Positions 44,763-53,753 of a DNA stretch of 64,000 nt are shown one piece after another; position 1 is the first letter of the stretch; each line of letters starts with the position of its first letter. A model generated the notes under the pieces. It did not search any database. It had not been told where the DNA came from and saw only the letters and a list, made by a program, of their open reading frames with translations. This stretch comes from Williamsia sp. 1135 (GTDB taxonomy: Bacteria; Actinomycetota; Actinomycetes; Mycobacteriales; Mycobacteriaceae), in NCBI RefSeq assembly GCF_002095395.1, contig NZ_MJEI01000089.1, positions 1 to 64,000 of the forward strand. Direction: 5' to 3'. The position numbers and the translations under genes are program-made.

Positions 44763-45922
44763 CGTTTACCCCTCGGCAGACCGAGGCCCGCGGTCGCGAT
44801 CATCTCTCGCATGACCTCGTTCACGCCGCCGCCGAAGGTGATGACGACGTTGCGCTTGGCCTGGACGTCGAACCAGTCGGCGAGCTCCGCCGTCGCCGGG
44901 TCCGAAAAGTCGCCGTGGCGGCCGAGGATCTCGTCGATCAACCGGTGTACGTGCTGCAGACGTTCGGTGGCAAAGACTTTCGTCGCCGCCGCGTCGGCCA
45001 TCGAGATGGAGTCGCCACCGGAGGCGACCTGCCAGTTCAGCAATTCGTTGATCCGGTAGTAGGCATGTAACTCGGCCAACGCCCGGCGTACGTCCGTGTG
45101 TTTGCCAGGCACCGTGCCGTCAGGCCCCGGCTTATTCGCCCAGTCGGTGATGCGGGCCAGCAGGCCGTCGAGCCGTCCGGCGGGCCCGAGCATCACGCGT
45201 TCGTGGTTGAGCTGTGTGGTGATCAGGCGCCATCCGCCGTTCACCTCGCCGACGACCATGCCCGCCGGGACGCGGACGTCCGAGTAATACGTGGCGTTCA
45301 CGTGGTGTGCTCGGTCGGCGGTGATGATCGGGGTCCAGCTGTAGCCGGGATCCTTGGTGTCGACGATGAGCATCGAGATGCCCTTGTGCTTCGGGACATC
45401 CTTGTCGGTGCGGACCGCCAGCCAGACATAGTCCGCGTCGTGACCGCCGGTGGTGAAGATCTTCTGGCCGTTGACGATGTATTCGTCACCGTGGCGCACC
45501 GCACTGGTCTTGAGCGAGGCGAGGTCGGTGCCTGCGTCGGGTTCGGTGTAGCCGATGGCGAAGTGGACCTCGCCGGCGAGGATGTCTGGAAGGAAGCGCT
45601 GCTTCTGTTCGTCGGTGCCGTAGGCCTGCAACGTCGGCCCGACCGTTTGCAGAGTCACCGCAGGCAGCGGGATGTCGGCGCGCGCTGCCTCGTTGACGAA
45701 GATCTGCTGCTCTATCTGGCCGAACCCTCTGCCGCCGTATTCTTTTGGCCAGCCGACTCCGAGCCAGCCGTCGCTGCCCATCTGCCGGATGACCTTGCGA
45801 TAGGTCGGGCCATGCCGCTCCGTGAGCATCGTGACCGCGTCTTCCGGCGACACCAGGTTCGAAAAATACTCGCGCAGCTCCATTTTCAGGGCCCGCTGTT
45901 CGGGGGTCAGATCGATGAACAT
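44759..45922 (-). CDS. fadE29: Acyl-CoA dehydrogenase FadE29 (ChsE2)
   Basis: 387 residues. The signature FAIGYTEPDAGTDLASL is near residue 125, and the C-terminal region ends in FGGGVNEVMREMIATAGLGL, typical of FadE29. With FadE28 it forms the alpha2-beta2 enzyme that dehydrogenates the 3-carbon (propionyl-CoA) side chain. The ATG lies 3 bp past the fadE28 stop. Confidence 0.93.
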   Translation of the reverse strand: MFIDLTPEQRALKMELREYFSNLVSPEDAVTMLTERHGPTYRKVIRQMGSDGWLGVGWPKEYGGRGFGQIEQQIFVNEAARADIPLPAVTLQTVGPTLQAYGTDEQKQRFLPDILAGEVHFAIGYTEPDAGTDLASLKTSAVRHGDEYIVNGQKIFTTGGHDADYVWLAVRTDKDVPKHKGISMLIVDTKDPGYSWTPIITADRAHHVNATYYSDVRVPAGMVVGEVNGGWRLITTQLNHERVMLGPAGRLDGLLARITDWANKPGPDGTVPGKHTDVRRALAELHAYYRINELLNWQVASGGDSISMADAAATKVFATERLQHVHRLIDEILGRHGDFSDPATAELADWFDVQAKRNVVITFGGGVNEVMREMIATAGLGLPRGKR

Positions 45923-45925
45923 CTT

Positions 45926-46984
45926 CTACGCTCCTGCCTCAACCTGTTGCGCCAGGGCGTCGAGCCGGCCGGTGGGTCCACCGACGAGCCGGGCCAGGTC
46001 CTTGGCGATGGAAAAGTAGCGGTGCAGTGGGTACGTGAGGTCGACTCCGACGCCCCCATGCAGGTGGATCATCGTCCGCATGGTCGCCGGGATCTCCTGC
46101 GCCAGCCAATAGCCGGAGAGCGCCAGATCTGTTCCGGCGTCGAGTCCCTCTGTGAGCCGCCAGCCTGCGGAGGTGGTCGCCAACGTCATCGACCGGGCGA
46201 CGACGTAGATGTCGGCGAGTTGCTGCTGTACGGCTTGGAAGGTGCCGATCGGCTTGTCGAACTGGATGCGTTCGGAGACATGAGTGGCCGTGAGCTTCAT
46301 GGCGCCCGCGATCAGTCCGTCGGCGTAGGCTGCCAACCCCAGACTGTGATGCTGGTGGAGCCAGGTCGGGTCGCCGTCGATGATGGTGTCCGCAGCAACG
46401 TCGGTGAACGCGACGGCGTACTCCCCCCAGCCCGATGACGACGTGGTGCGGGTGATCCGGACGCCGGGGGCGTCGGCGGGAACCACCACGACTCCGACAT
46501 CAGCGGAGACGAGAATCGCGGATGCGCCCTCGGCGTGTAGGACGCCGGTCTTGATGCCGGAGAGTGTGCCGCCCGAGACCGAGGTGTGCGGAGTATCGGT
46601 CAGGGCCGCCCCCGGTTCGCTGATCGCCGTCGCCAGCCAGCCACCCGCCTGGACCTTCGCTCCCAGTTCCGCCGCCAGCTCGGGCGCACGCTGCGCCAAC
46701 GGCGCCAGACCCGCGATCAACGTTCCGATCGCAGGCGTCACGGCGGCGGCATGACCCAGGGCCGTGGGGATCGGGATCAGCCCGCCCACCGCGACGTCGT
46801 CGCCCCCGGACGCCTCGGGCAGAGGCAGTGCCAACAGCCCCGACTCGGCCAGCGATGCCCACAGCGGGGTCTCGAAGCCACCGACGTCGGCAAGCGCCGC
46901 ATCCCAGATCGACTCGTGGCGTTGCAGGACGGAGTCGATGACATCACTCACAGTTTCAGCTGTGGAGTCGCGCGTGAAGTCCAC
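45926..46984 (-). CDS. fadE28: Acyl-CoA dehydrogenase FadE28 (ChsE1)
   Basis: 352 residues, short for the family, as expected of a partner subunit. The C-terminal domain is well kept (RIQFDKPIGTFQAVQQQLADIY; LHGGVGVDLTYPLHRYFSIAKDL). The GTG start at 46984 is preceded by GAAGAGG. It is first gene of the side-chain operon, with a KstR box 23 bp upstream. In M. tuberculosis cyp125 and fadA5 precede it; here fadE34 does. Confidence 0.93.
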   Translation of the reverse strand: MDFTRDSTAETVSDVIDSVLQRHESIWDAALADVGGFETPLWASLAESGLLALPLPEASGGDDVAVGGLIPIPTALGHAAAVTPAIGTLIAGLAPLAQRAPELAAELGAKVQAGGWLATAISEPGAALTDTPHTSVSGGTLSGIKTGVLHAEGASAILVSADVGVVVVPADAPGVRITRTTSSSGWGEYAVAFTDVAADTIIDGDPTWLHQHHSLGLAAYADGLIAGAMKLTATHVSERIQFDKPIGTFQAVQQQLADIYVVARSMTLATTSAGWRLTEGLDAGTDLALSGYWLAQEIPATMRTMIHLHGGVGVDLTYPLHRYFSIAKDLARLVGGPTGRLDALAQQVEAGA

Positions 46985-47006
46985 TATTTACACCTCTTCA
47001 GCGAAT

Positions 47007-47020
47007 TAGAACCTGTTCTA
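47007..47020. promoter_or_regulatory. KstR operator of the fadE28 operon
   Basis: TAGAACCTGTTCTA fits the KstR pattern at every defined base. It lies between the fadE34 stop and the fadE28 start, so the fadE28 operon has its own KstR-controlled promoter. Confidence 0.88.
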
Positions 47021-47043
47021 GTTGTATCAGAAATCGGGAGGAC

Positions 47044-49269
47044 TCAGCGAGGCAATCCCAGGAGCCGTTCGGCGGCAGCCGTGGCGAGGATCTGAGTGGT
47101 GCCACCGGCGATCGACAGGCACCGGTTCAGGAGGAAATCCTGAGAGGCCGTCGACTGCGCCAACCCGTCGACACCGTGGAGTTGCTGCGCGAACTCTGGC
47201 ACCGCCTGGCGGTGCCGGACGCCGATCAGCTTCCGCACACTCGAGGCCGCCCCCGGGTCGGTCCCGTTGATCGAACCGAGTACCGACCGCAGATCGAGCA
47301 CCTGCCCCAATTGCGCCTGCGCGATCAGTTCACCGAGCTTTTCTCGCTGCGTTCCGGTGAGCTCCTCGCGCTGCGTCCCCTTCTCACCGCCGTCGATCTG
47401 CGCGAGCAGCGCCTCCATCTCCTTACCCAGCGCCGAGCCGCCCATCGCGACCCGCTCGTTGGCCAGGGTGGTCCGGGCCAGGCGCCAGCCGTTGTTGATC
47501 TCGCCGACCACGCAGTCGTCCGGGACGAACACGTCGTCGAGGAAGACCTCGTTGAACATGGCCCGGCCGGTGATCTCCCGCAGTGGTCGGGTCTCGATCC
47601 CCGACGAGGTCATGTCGACGAGGAAGTAGGTGATGCCCTTGTGTTTCGGTACTTCCGAGTCGGTCCGCGCCAGGCAGATCGCCCAGTCGGCGTCGTGCGC
47701 GTGGGAGGTCCACACCTTCTGGCCCTGGAGGGTCCAGCCGCCGTCGACCTTGGTTGCCTTAGTTCGCAACGCCGCGAGGTCCGAACCCGCCCCGGGCTCC
47801 GAGAACAGCTGGCACCACATGATCTCGCCGTGCAGCGTCTGCCGTACGAACCGTTCGCGCTGAGCCTCGGTGCCGTGTTCGATGATCGTCGGGATCGCCC
47901 AGCCCGCGATCACCAGATCGGGCCTGCGCACCCCCGCCCGGTCGAGTTCCTCGTCGATCAGCACCTGCTCGGTAGTGTCCGCACCGAGGCCGAAGGGGGC
48001 CGGCCAGTGCGGGGTGAGGTACAACGCGTCGGCGAGTGCGCGGCGCTGATCGTCGGCCGCAGCGATGGCCTCCACCTGTGCGCGGACCTGCAGGCGTCGA
48101 CTCTCGACCCCCGAGAGATCGATTCGCAGCGACCTGCGTACACCTCGCCTGTTGAGCTCCGCGACCGCCGCGTGCCATCGCTCCGAGGAGCCAAGTTGGG
48201 CCTGCCAGGCGAGCGCACGGCGTAGATACAGGTGGGCATCGTGCTCGAAGGTGAACCCGATGCCGCCGAGGATCTGGATGCAGTCCTTGGCGTTCGCGAC
48301 CACCATGTCCGAGACGGCCGCTGCCGCGACTGCGGCGCTGATCTCGACCTGGTCGGCGGCGCCGGTGCGGGCGGGCCCGTCGGCCTCGGTGAGTTCGTCG
48401 ACTGCGGACGCGAGGTCCCAGGCCGCGGCACCGACCTGCTCGCTGCGGCACAGCATCTCTGCGCAGATGTGCTTGACCGCCTGGAAGCTGCCGATCGGCG
48501 CACCGAACTGCTCGCGCACCTTCGCGTACTCCACAGCGGTGTCCAAAGTCCAGCGTGCGACACCCGCCGCCTGGGCGGCGATGACCGCAATGATCGCGGC
48601 GCGGACGAACGCGTCGGAGACGTGCAATACGTCGTGCGCCGGGATCACCACGTTGTCCAGCCGGACCCGGGACAGCTCCATCGAGAAATCAAGCGCTTCG
48701 ACCGGCTCGGACTCGATCCCGGCGGTTCCCGGCTCGAGCAGAACCCAGCGATGACCACCGGCGATGTCGATCGGCGCCAGCAGCGCGACGTCGGGTGAGT
48801 ATCCGGCCACCAGACCGAGCTCACCGGATGCCGACAACACCCCGCGCTCGGCCTCCACCGCGCCCGGTGCCGCGGCCCCGGCCAGGACAGACGTCGCCAC
48901 CGCGGCACCGACCTCGCCCGCGATCAGTTGTGCGAGTAACGCGTTCTCGTTCGGTGCGCCCGAGACAGACGTGAGCAGGGCACTCAAAGCGGTGCCGGCC
49001 ACCGGCCCCGGAACCAGGTCGTGGCCGGTCTGCTCGAGCATCACCGCGAGATCGACGAACAGCGCGTCCATCCCGCCCTTCTGTTCGGGTACTGCGGCCG
49101 CGAACACGCCGAGCTCGGCCAATTCCCGGAACAGCGCAGGCCAGGGTTCGGCGGTCACGTCGGATCCCGGCTCACCGGCCCGCACCGTCGTGATGACCGA
49201 CACCTTTTTGGACCATTGACCAATTGCGTCGGCGACGGCGGTATGTTCTGGGGTGGTAGCAAGAGTCAC
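47044..49269 (-). CDS. fadE34: Double-domain acyl-CoA dehydrogenase FadE34 (ChsE3)
   Basis: 741 residues, two acyl-CoA dehydrogenase units in one chain. Residues 1-365 are a beta-like unit with a divergent N-terminus (ending in LGGIGFTFEHDAHLYLRRAL), and 380-741 are an alpha-like unit with LFSEPGAGSDLAAL and IAGGTTQILATAAAERLLG. FadE34 acts on the five-carbon (C24) side chain. It is next to and divergent from kstR, exactly as Rv3573c and Rv3574. The start is GTG 49269 with AAGGAAAG upstream. Confidence 0.93.
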   Translation of the reverse strand: MTLATTPEHTAVADAIGQWSKKVSVITTVRAGEPGSDVTAEPWPALFRELAELGVFAAAVPEQKGGMDALFVDLAVMLEQTGHDLVPGPVAGTALSALLTSVSGAPNENALLAQLIAGEVGAAVATSVLAGAAAPGAVEAERGVLSASGELGLVAGYSPDVALLAPIDIAGGHRWVLLEPGTAGIESEPVEALDFSMELSRVRLDNVVIPAHDVLHVSDAFVRAAIIAVIAAQAAGVARWTLDTAVEYAKVREQFGAPIGSFQAVKHICAEMLCRSEQVGAAAWDLASAVDELTEADGPARTGAADQVEISAAVAAAAVSDMVVANAKDCIQILGGIGFTFEHDAHLYLRRALAWQAQLGSSERWHAAVAELNRRGVRRSLRIDLSGVESRRLQVRAQVEAIAAADDQRRALADALYLTPHWPAPFGLGADTTEQVLIDEELDRAGVRRPDLVIAGWAIPTIIEHGTEAQRERFVRQTLHGEIMWCQLFSEPGAGSDLAALRTKATKVDGGWTLQGQKVWTSHAHDADWAICLARTDSEVPKHKGITYFLVDMTSSGIETRPLREITGRAMFNEVFLDDVFVPDDCVVGEINNGWRLARTTLANERVAMGGSALGKEMEALLAQIDGGEKGTQREELTGTQREKLGELIAQAQLGQVLDLRSVLGSINGTDPGAASSVRKLIGVRHRQAVPEFAQQLHGVDGLAQSTASQDFLLNRCLSIAGGTTQILATAAAERLLGLPR

Positions 49270-49309
49270 GGAAGTCTTTCCTTGCCTGCTCGGGGTTGTC
49301 GGTGCGTGG

Positions 49310-49323
49310 TAGAACCTGTTCTA
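49310..49323. promoter_or_regulatory. KstR operator in the fadE34-kstR divergent region
   Basis: TAGAACCTGTTCTA fits the KstR pattern at every defined base. It overlaps a TAATAT -10-like element (49322-49327) facing kstR and is 40 bp from the fadE34 start, so it can control both and make kstR autoregulated. Confidence 0.88.
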
Positions 49324-49474
49324 ATATTGCACGTCTGCCGGGGCAGAATGAAGGGGACCGTGTCGCAAGTCCAGAAAGTCACGTTTTCGCTGTCAGCGAT
49401 TAACGTGGTGTGGACAAGCGACCTTCTCGACGAGAGATCGATAAACCGACAGATGAGAAAGTGGGGACGCCCCG

Positions 49475-50128
49475 ATGGCTAGCCCGATTCCGGCCGGCAA
49501 CTCGGCCAGCGACGTGGCCGTCGGTTCCGACGTGGACCTCGGGTCCAGCGCCCAGCGTGAACGCCGGCGCCGTATCCTCGACGCCACCTTGCAGCTCGCC
49601 TCGAAGGGCGGCTACGACGCGGTGCAGATGCGCGCCGTCGCCGAACGGGCCGACGTCGCAGTGGGAACCCTGTACCGGTACTTCCCGTCCAAAGTCCATC
49701 TCCTCGTCACCGCGCTCGCCCGAGAATTCGAGGCGGTCGAGAGCCGGGCGGACAAGACCAGGCTCCGCGGAAACACTGCCCTCGAGCGGCTGCGCCACGT
49801 GCTGGACATGATCACCCTTGCGATGCAACGCGATCCGCTGCTGACCGAGGCGATGACGCGAGCCTTCATGTTCGCCGACGCCTCCGCGTCGGCCGAGGTC
49901 GACAAGGTCGCGCTGATCATCGACCGGCTCCTCGCCAACGCGATGGTCGAGGGCGAACCCACCGAGCTCGACTTGAAGATCGCACGCGTGGTGTCGGATG
50001 TCTGGATGTCGAACCTCGTGCAGTGGCTGACCCGCCGGGCGTCCGCGACCGACGTCACCAACCGGCTCGAGCTGACGATCACCCTCCTGCTCGCCGGCCG
50101 CGATCAGGATCCTGACGTCAAGGACTGA
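49475..50128 (+). CDS. kstR: TetR-type repressor of cholesterol catabolism
   Basis: 217 residues. The helix-turn-helix is at about 48-72 (MRAVAERADVAVGTLYRYFPSK) after a charged N-terminal arm; the rest is the helical ligand domain. KstR releases its operators when 3-oxo-steroid acyl-CoA esters bind. The identity rests on the TetR sequence type, the divergent fadE34 with a KstR box between, and nine KstR-type sites in the window. The start ATG 49475 has GTGGGGA upstream. Confidence 0.93.
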   Translation: MASPIPAGNSASDVAVGSDVDLGSSAQRERRRRILDATLQLASKGGYDAVQMRAVAERADVAVGTLYRYFPSKVHLLVTALAREFEAVESRADKTRLRGNTALERLRHVLDMITLAMQRDPLLTEAMTRAFMFADASASAEVDKVALIIDRLLANAMVEGEPTELDLKIARVVSDVWMSNLVQWLTRRASATDVTNRLELTITLLLAGRDQDPDVKD

Positions 50129-50138
50129 CCCACTTCGC

Positions 50139-50204
50139 AAAAACACCCCGTTCAGTCATATGCACACGTTGCAACGTGTGCATATGACTGAACGGGGTGT
50201 TTTT
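50139..50204. repeat. 66-bp perfect palindrome between kstR and clpC1
   Basis: Arms 50139-50171 and 50172-50204 are exact reverse complements without a spacer; the outer ends are AAAAA and TTTTT. It should form a hairpin with a T-tract on both strands and so terminate both convergent genes. Confidence 0.9.
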
Positions 50205-50222
50205 GTTCTCGCTCAACCAAAA

Positions 50223-50250
50223 GGGCGCAACCACTGTCGTGGTTGCGCCC
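50223..50250 (-). terminator. Intrinsic terminator of clpC1
   Basis: A perfect 12-bp stem (50223-50234 with 50239-50250) with a 4-base loop, followed on the minus strand by TTTTGG. It lies 15 bp past the clpC1 stop. Confidence 0.85.
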
Positions 50251-50264
50251 CGTCTGGTCAGTGC

Positions 50265-52802
50265 TTACTTCTCTGAATCACCGGTCTTGGCGAGTTCCAC
50301 CGGGGTGTCGGGAAGCGCGATCGGCTTCTTCGAACCCGTGAAGGTGAACTTGGCGTCTTCGCCCTCGCCTTCGCCGTCCCAGTTCTCGACGTCGACGAGG
50401 ATGATCTCGCCGGCACCGATCTCGTTGAACAGGATCTTCTCGGACAGCTGATCCTCGATCTCGCGCTGGATGGTGCGACGCAGTGGCCGCGCACCCAGGA
50501 CCGGATCGAATCCGCGCTTCGCGAGCAGGCTCTTGGCCTTGTCGGTCAGCTCGAGAGCCATGTCCTTGTTCCGCAGCTGCGTCTCGACGCGGGCGATCAT
50601 GAGATCGACCATCTTGATGATCTCGTCCTTCGTGAGCTGGTGGAACACGATGACGTCGTCGATACGGTTGAGGAACTCGGGCCGGAAGTGCTTCTTGAGC
50701 TCGTCGTTGACCTTCTGCTTCATCCGCTCGTAGTTCGAGCCCTCCGCATTGGACTGCGAGAAGCCCAGCCCCACGGCCTTGGAGATGTCGCCGGTACCGA
50801 GGTTCGAGGTGAAGATCAGCACGGTGTTCTTGAAGTCGACCGTACGACCCTGACCGTCGGTGAGACGGCCGTCCTCGAGGACCTGCAGGAGCGTGTTGTA
50901 GATCTCCTGGTGGGCCTTCTCGATCTCGTCGAACAGGACGACGGAGAACGGCTTGCGGCGCACCTTCTCGGTGAGCTGGCCGCCCTCTTCGTAGCCGACG
51001 TAGCCGGGAGGGGCACCGAAGAGCCGCGACGCGGTGAACCGGTCGTGGAACTCGCCCATGTCGATCTGGATGAGCGCGTCGTCCTCGCCGAAGAGGAAGT
51101 TGGCCAGCGCCTTGGAGAGCTCGGTCTTACCGACACCGGACGGGCCGGCGAAGATGAACGAACCGGACGGGCGCTTGGGGTCCTTCAGACCGGCGCGGGT
51201 ACGGCGGATCGCCTTCGACACTGCCTTGACGGCCTCGGTCTGCCCGATGATCCGCTTGTGCAGCTCCTCCTCCATACGGAGCAGACGCGTGGTCTCCTCT
51301 TCGGTGAGCTTGAAGACGGGGATGCCGGTCCAGTTACCCAGAACCTCGGCGATCTCGTTGTCATCGACCTCGGCGACGATGTCCATGTCGCCACTGCGCC
51401 ACTGCTTTTCACGCTCGGCGCGCTCGGTGACGAGCTGCTTCTCCTTGTCGCGCAGGTTCGCGGCCTTCTCGAAGTCCTGGGCGTCGATCGCCGATTCCTT
51501 CTCTTTACGGGCGTCGGCGATCTTGTCGTCGAACTCGCGCAGATCTGGTGGTGCGGTCATCCGGCGGATACGCATCCGGGCGCCGGCCTCGTCGATCAGG
51601 TCGATCGCCTTGTCCGGCAGGAACCGGTCGTTGATGTAGCGGTCGGCCAGGGTGGCGGCCGCGGTCAGTGCGCCGTCGGTGATCGAGACGCGGTGATGCG
51701 ACTCGTAGCGATCGCGCAAGCCCTTGAGGATCTGGATCGTGTGCTCGACGCTGGGCTCGCCGACCTGGACCGGCTGGAAGCGGCGCTCGAGTGCGGCGTC
51801 CTTCTCGATGTACTTGCGGTACTCGTCGAGGGTGGTGGCACCGATGGTCTGGAGCTCGCCACGGGCCAGCTTCGGCTTGAGGATGCTGGCGGCGTCGATG
51901 GCACCTTCGGCGGCACCTGCGCCGACGAGCGTGTGCAGCTCGTCGATGAACAGGATGATGTCGCCGCGGGTGTTGATCTCCTTGAGGACCTTCTTCAGGC
52001 GCTCTTCGAAGTCACCGCGGTACCGGCTGCCGGCAACCAGCGAACCGAGGTCGAGGGTGTAGAGCTGCTTGTCCTTGAGGGTCTCGGGAACGTTGCCGTT
52101 CACGATCGCCTGGGCCAGGCCCTCCACGACGGCGGTCTTACCGACGCCGGGCTCACCGATCAGCACCGGGTTGTTCTTGGTGCGGCGGCTGAGCACCTGC
52201 ATCACGCGCTCGATTTCCTTCTCACGGCCGATGACCGGATCGAGCTTGCCGTCGGCGGCCGCAGCGGTGAGGTTGCGACCGAACTGGTCGAGCACGAGCG
52301 ACGTCGACGGGGTGCCCGCCTCCGTGCTGCGTCCGCCGGTGCCGGCTTCCTGGGGCTCCTTGCCCTGGTAGCCCGACAGCAGCTGGATGACCTGCTGGCG
52401 CACCCGGTTGAGGTCGGCGCCGAGCTTGACCAGCACCTGCGCTGCGACACCCTCGCCCTCACGGATGAGGCCGAGCAGGATGTGCTCCGTACCGATGTAG
52501 TTGTGGCCGAGCTGGAGGGCCTCGCGCAGTGAGAGCTCGAGTACCTTCTTGGCCCGGGGGGTGAAGGGGATGTGTCCCGAGGGTGCCTGCTGGCCCTGGC
52601 CGATGATTTCTTCGACCTGGCTGCGCACACCTTCGAGGGAGATTCCCAACGACTCGAGGGACTTGGCGGCGACGCCTTCACCCTCGTGGATCAGCCCGAG
52701 CAGGATGTGCTCGGTGCCGATGTAGTTGTGATTGAGCATCCGCGCTTCTTCTTGGGCCAGGACGACAACCCGACGAGCGCGGTCGGTGAACCGTTCGAAC
52801 AT
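50265..52802 (-). CDS. clpC1: ATP-dependent Clp protease ATP-binding subunit ClpC1
   Basis: 845 residues, usual for ClpC1. The two N-terminal repeats (about 1-75 and 80-150, each with [14 protein letters not shown]) precede AAA+ module 1 (Walker [15 protein letters not shown] near 212), a coiled-coil middle domain near 410-470, and module 2 (Walker [15 protein letters not shown] near 550). It unfolds substrates for ClpP1P2. The ATG has AGGGAG 6 bases upstream. It converges with kstR and lies outside the steroid regulon as far as can be seen. Confidence 0.97.
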   Translation of the reverse strand: MFERFTDRARRVVVLAQEEARMLNHNYIGTEHILLGLIHEGEGVAAKSLESLGISLEGVRSQVEEIIGQGQQAPSGHIPFTPRAKKVLELSLREALQLGHNYIGTEHILLGLIREGEGVAAQVLVKLGADLNRVRQQVIQLLSGYQGKEPQEAGTGGRSTEAGTPSTSLVLDQFGRNLTAAAADGKLDPVIGREKEIERVMQVLSRRTKNNPVLIGEPGVGKTAVVEGLAQAIVNGNVPETLKDKQLYTLDLGSLVAGSRYRGDFEERLKKVLKEINTRGDIILFIDELHTLVGAGAAEGAIDAASILKPKLARGELQTIGATTLDEYRKYIEKDAALERRFQPVQVGEPSVEHTIQILKGLRDRYESHHRVSITDGALTAAATLADRYINDRFLPDKAIDLIDEAGARMRIRRMTAPPDLREFDDKIADARKEKESAIDAQDFEKAANLRDKEKQLVTERAEREKQWRSGDMDIVAEVDDNEIAEVLGNWTGIPVFKLTEEETTRLLRMEEELHKRIIGQTEAVKAVSKAIRRTRAGLKDPKRPSGSFIFAGPSGVGKTELSKALANFLFGEDDALIQIDMGEFHDRFTASRLFGAPPGYVGYEEGGQLTEKVRRKPFSVVLFDEIEKAHQEIYNTLLQVLEDGRLTDGQGRTVDFKNTVLIFTSNLGTGDISKAVGLGFSQSNAEGSNYERMKQKVNDELKKHFRPEFLNRIDDVIVFHQLTKDEIIKMVDLMIARVETQLRNKDMALELTDKAKSLLAKRGFDPVLGARPLRRTIQREIEDQLSEKILFNEIGAGEIILVDVENWDGEGEGEDAKFTFTGSKKPIALPDTPVELAKTGDSEK

Positions 52803-52850
52803 TGTTCTCCCTTACGTTTCTAGGGTCGATCTTCGCCTTCGGCTTCGTCC

Positions 52851-52865
52851 ACCAGTCTGACTGGT
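52851..52865. repeat. Short palindrome in the clpC1 leader
   Basis: ACCAGTC-T-GACTGGT, 49-63 bp upstream of the clpC1 ATG. It could be an operator or a small leader hairpin. Otherwise 52803-53084 holds no gene that I can support. Confidence 0.35.
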
Positions 52866-53064
52866 CGACGGGCTGCGATCTTTCCCAGGGTTGGCCTTTG
52901 TCGACGATGAACCGATGCGCCACCGCGACAGCCTTGGCTCCCACTGTAATGCGCCCAGGTCACCGGCACCTCAGATGTGTCACCGAGCATGCGCGAGAGC
53001 ACTCCGGTCACTGGGTCACAAACCGTCAACGCCGCAGCTCGAAAGGGTGTTTCACCTCCGGATA

Positions 53065-53075
53065 CGCCGTCAGCG
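53065..53075 (-). promoter_or_regulatory. ClgR-like box upstream of clpC1
   Basis: Read on the minus strand, CGCTGACGGCG fits the core CGCYNANRGCG of the ClgR motif known from Corynebacterium. ClgR activates clpC and clpP genes in actinobacteria. It is 263 bp upstream of the clpC1 ATG, rather far, and the flanking bases fit only partly. Confidence 0.4.
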
Positions 53076-53084
53076 AACGCGTGC

Positions 53085-53693
53085 TCACAATTCGATCGTG
53101 ATGGCGCGAATCAGCCGCCGGATGACATCGAGCATCTCCGCACGCGCCTTCTCCGGTTCATCGGACCGTGAAACATACAGCGCAGCCTCGTCGATGGCAC
53201 CGATCATGACGTGGGCGAGAGGCCGGACCGGCTGGTCGGGCACGGCACCGGTGGCGACGCCCTGCGCGATCAGCGCCTCGACCATTCCGAGGGCGTACCG
53301 CTGCCCGATCTCGCGCCACTGATCCCAACCGAGCACGGCCGGCGCTTCGATCAGGACGATCCGGTGGACCTGCGGATCCGCGCACAGCTCGAGCCACCTC
53401 TGCGCGCCCACCTCGAGTGCGGCGATCGGGTCGGCGATCGCCGCCTCGGTCATGGCCGACCCGATCTGCTCCAGCAACTCCTCCTCGATCTTTTCGAAGA
53501 CCGCCAGGAAGAGTTCGGCCTTGTCGGCGAACTGGTGGTACAGCGCTCCCCTGGTCACCCCGGCAGCGGCCGCGATCGCCTGGGTTCCGACGGCGCTGAA
53601 ACCCTGGTCGGCGAACAGGGTGCGGGCAGCCCTGACCAGCGCAGCCCTGGTGACGGCGGTGCGATCGGCTTGCGTGCGACGATTGACTTCCAT
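53085..53693 (-). CDS. TetR family transcriptional regulator
   Basis: 202 residues. The helix-turn-helix is at about 32-60 (TQAIAAAAGVTRGALYHQFADKAELF), and the C-terminal domain is of the TetR_C type seen in AcrR-like repressors. It is divergent from the alpha/beta-hydrolase gene at 53754; the 60 bp between them hold inverted repeats. It most likely represses itself and the hydrolase. Confidence 0.9.
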   Translation of the reverse strand: MEVNRRTQADRTAVTRAALVRAARTLFADQGFSAVGTQAIAAAAGVTRGALYHQFADKAELFLAVFEKIEEELLEQIGSAMTEAAIADPIAALEVGAQRWLELCADPQVHRIVLIEAPAVLGWDQWREIGQRYALGMVEALIAQGVATGAVPDQPVRPLAHVMIGAIDEAALYVSRSDEPEKARAEMLDVIRRLIRAITIEL

Positions 53694-53704
53694 GCAGTCT
53701 GTAT

Positions 53705-53748
53705 GTAACTTCCATGCTAGGTGTACGTAAGTGACTAATGGAGGTTAC
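53705..53748. promoter_or_regulatory. Inverted repeat in the tetR-hydrolase divergent promoter
   Basis: GTAACTTCCAT (53705-53715) and ATGGAGGTTAC (53738-53748) pair at 10 of 11 positions across 22 bp. The right arm includes the hydrolase ribosome site. A TetR operator is likely but not proven. Confidence 0.45.
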
Positions 53749-53753
53749 CCGTC

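Noticed and set aside
52820-53029. 69-codon minus-strand frame upstream of clpC1
   Set aside because: No ribosome site, no domain, and it overlaps the likely clpC1 promoter and leader region.
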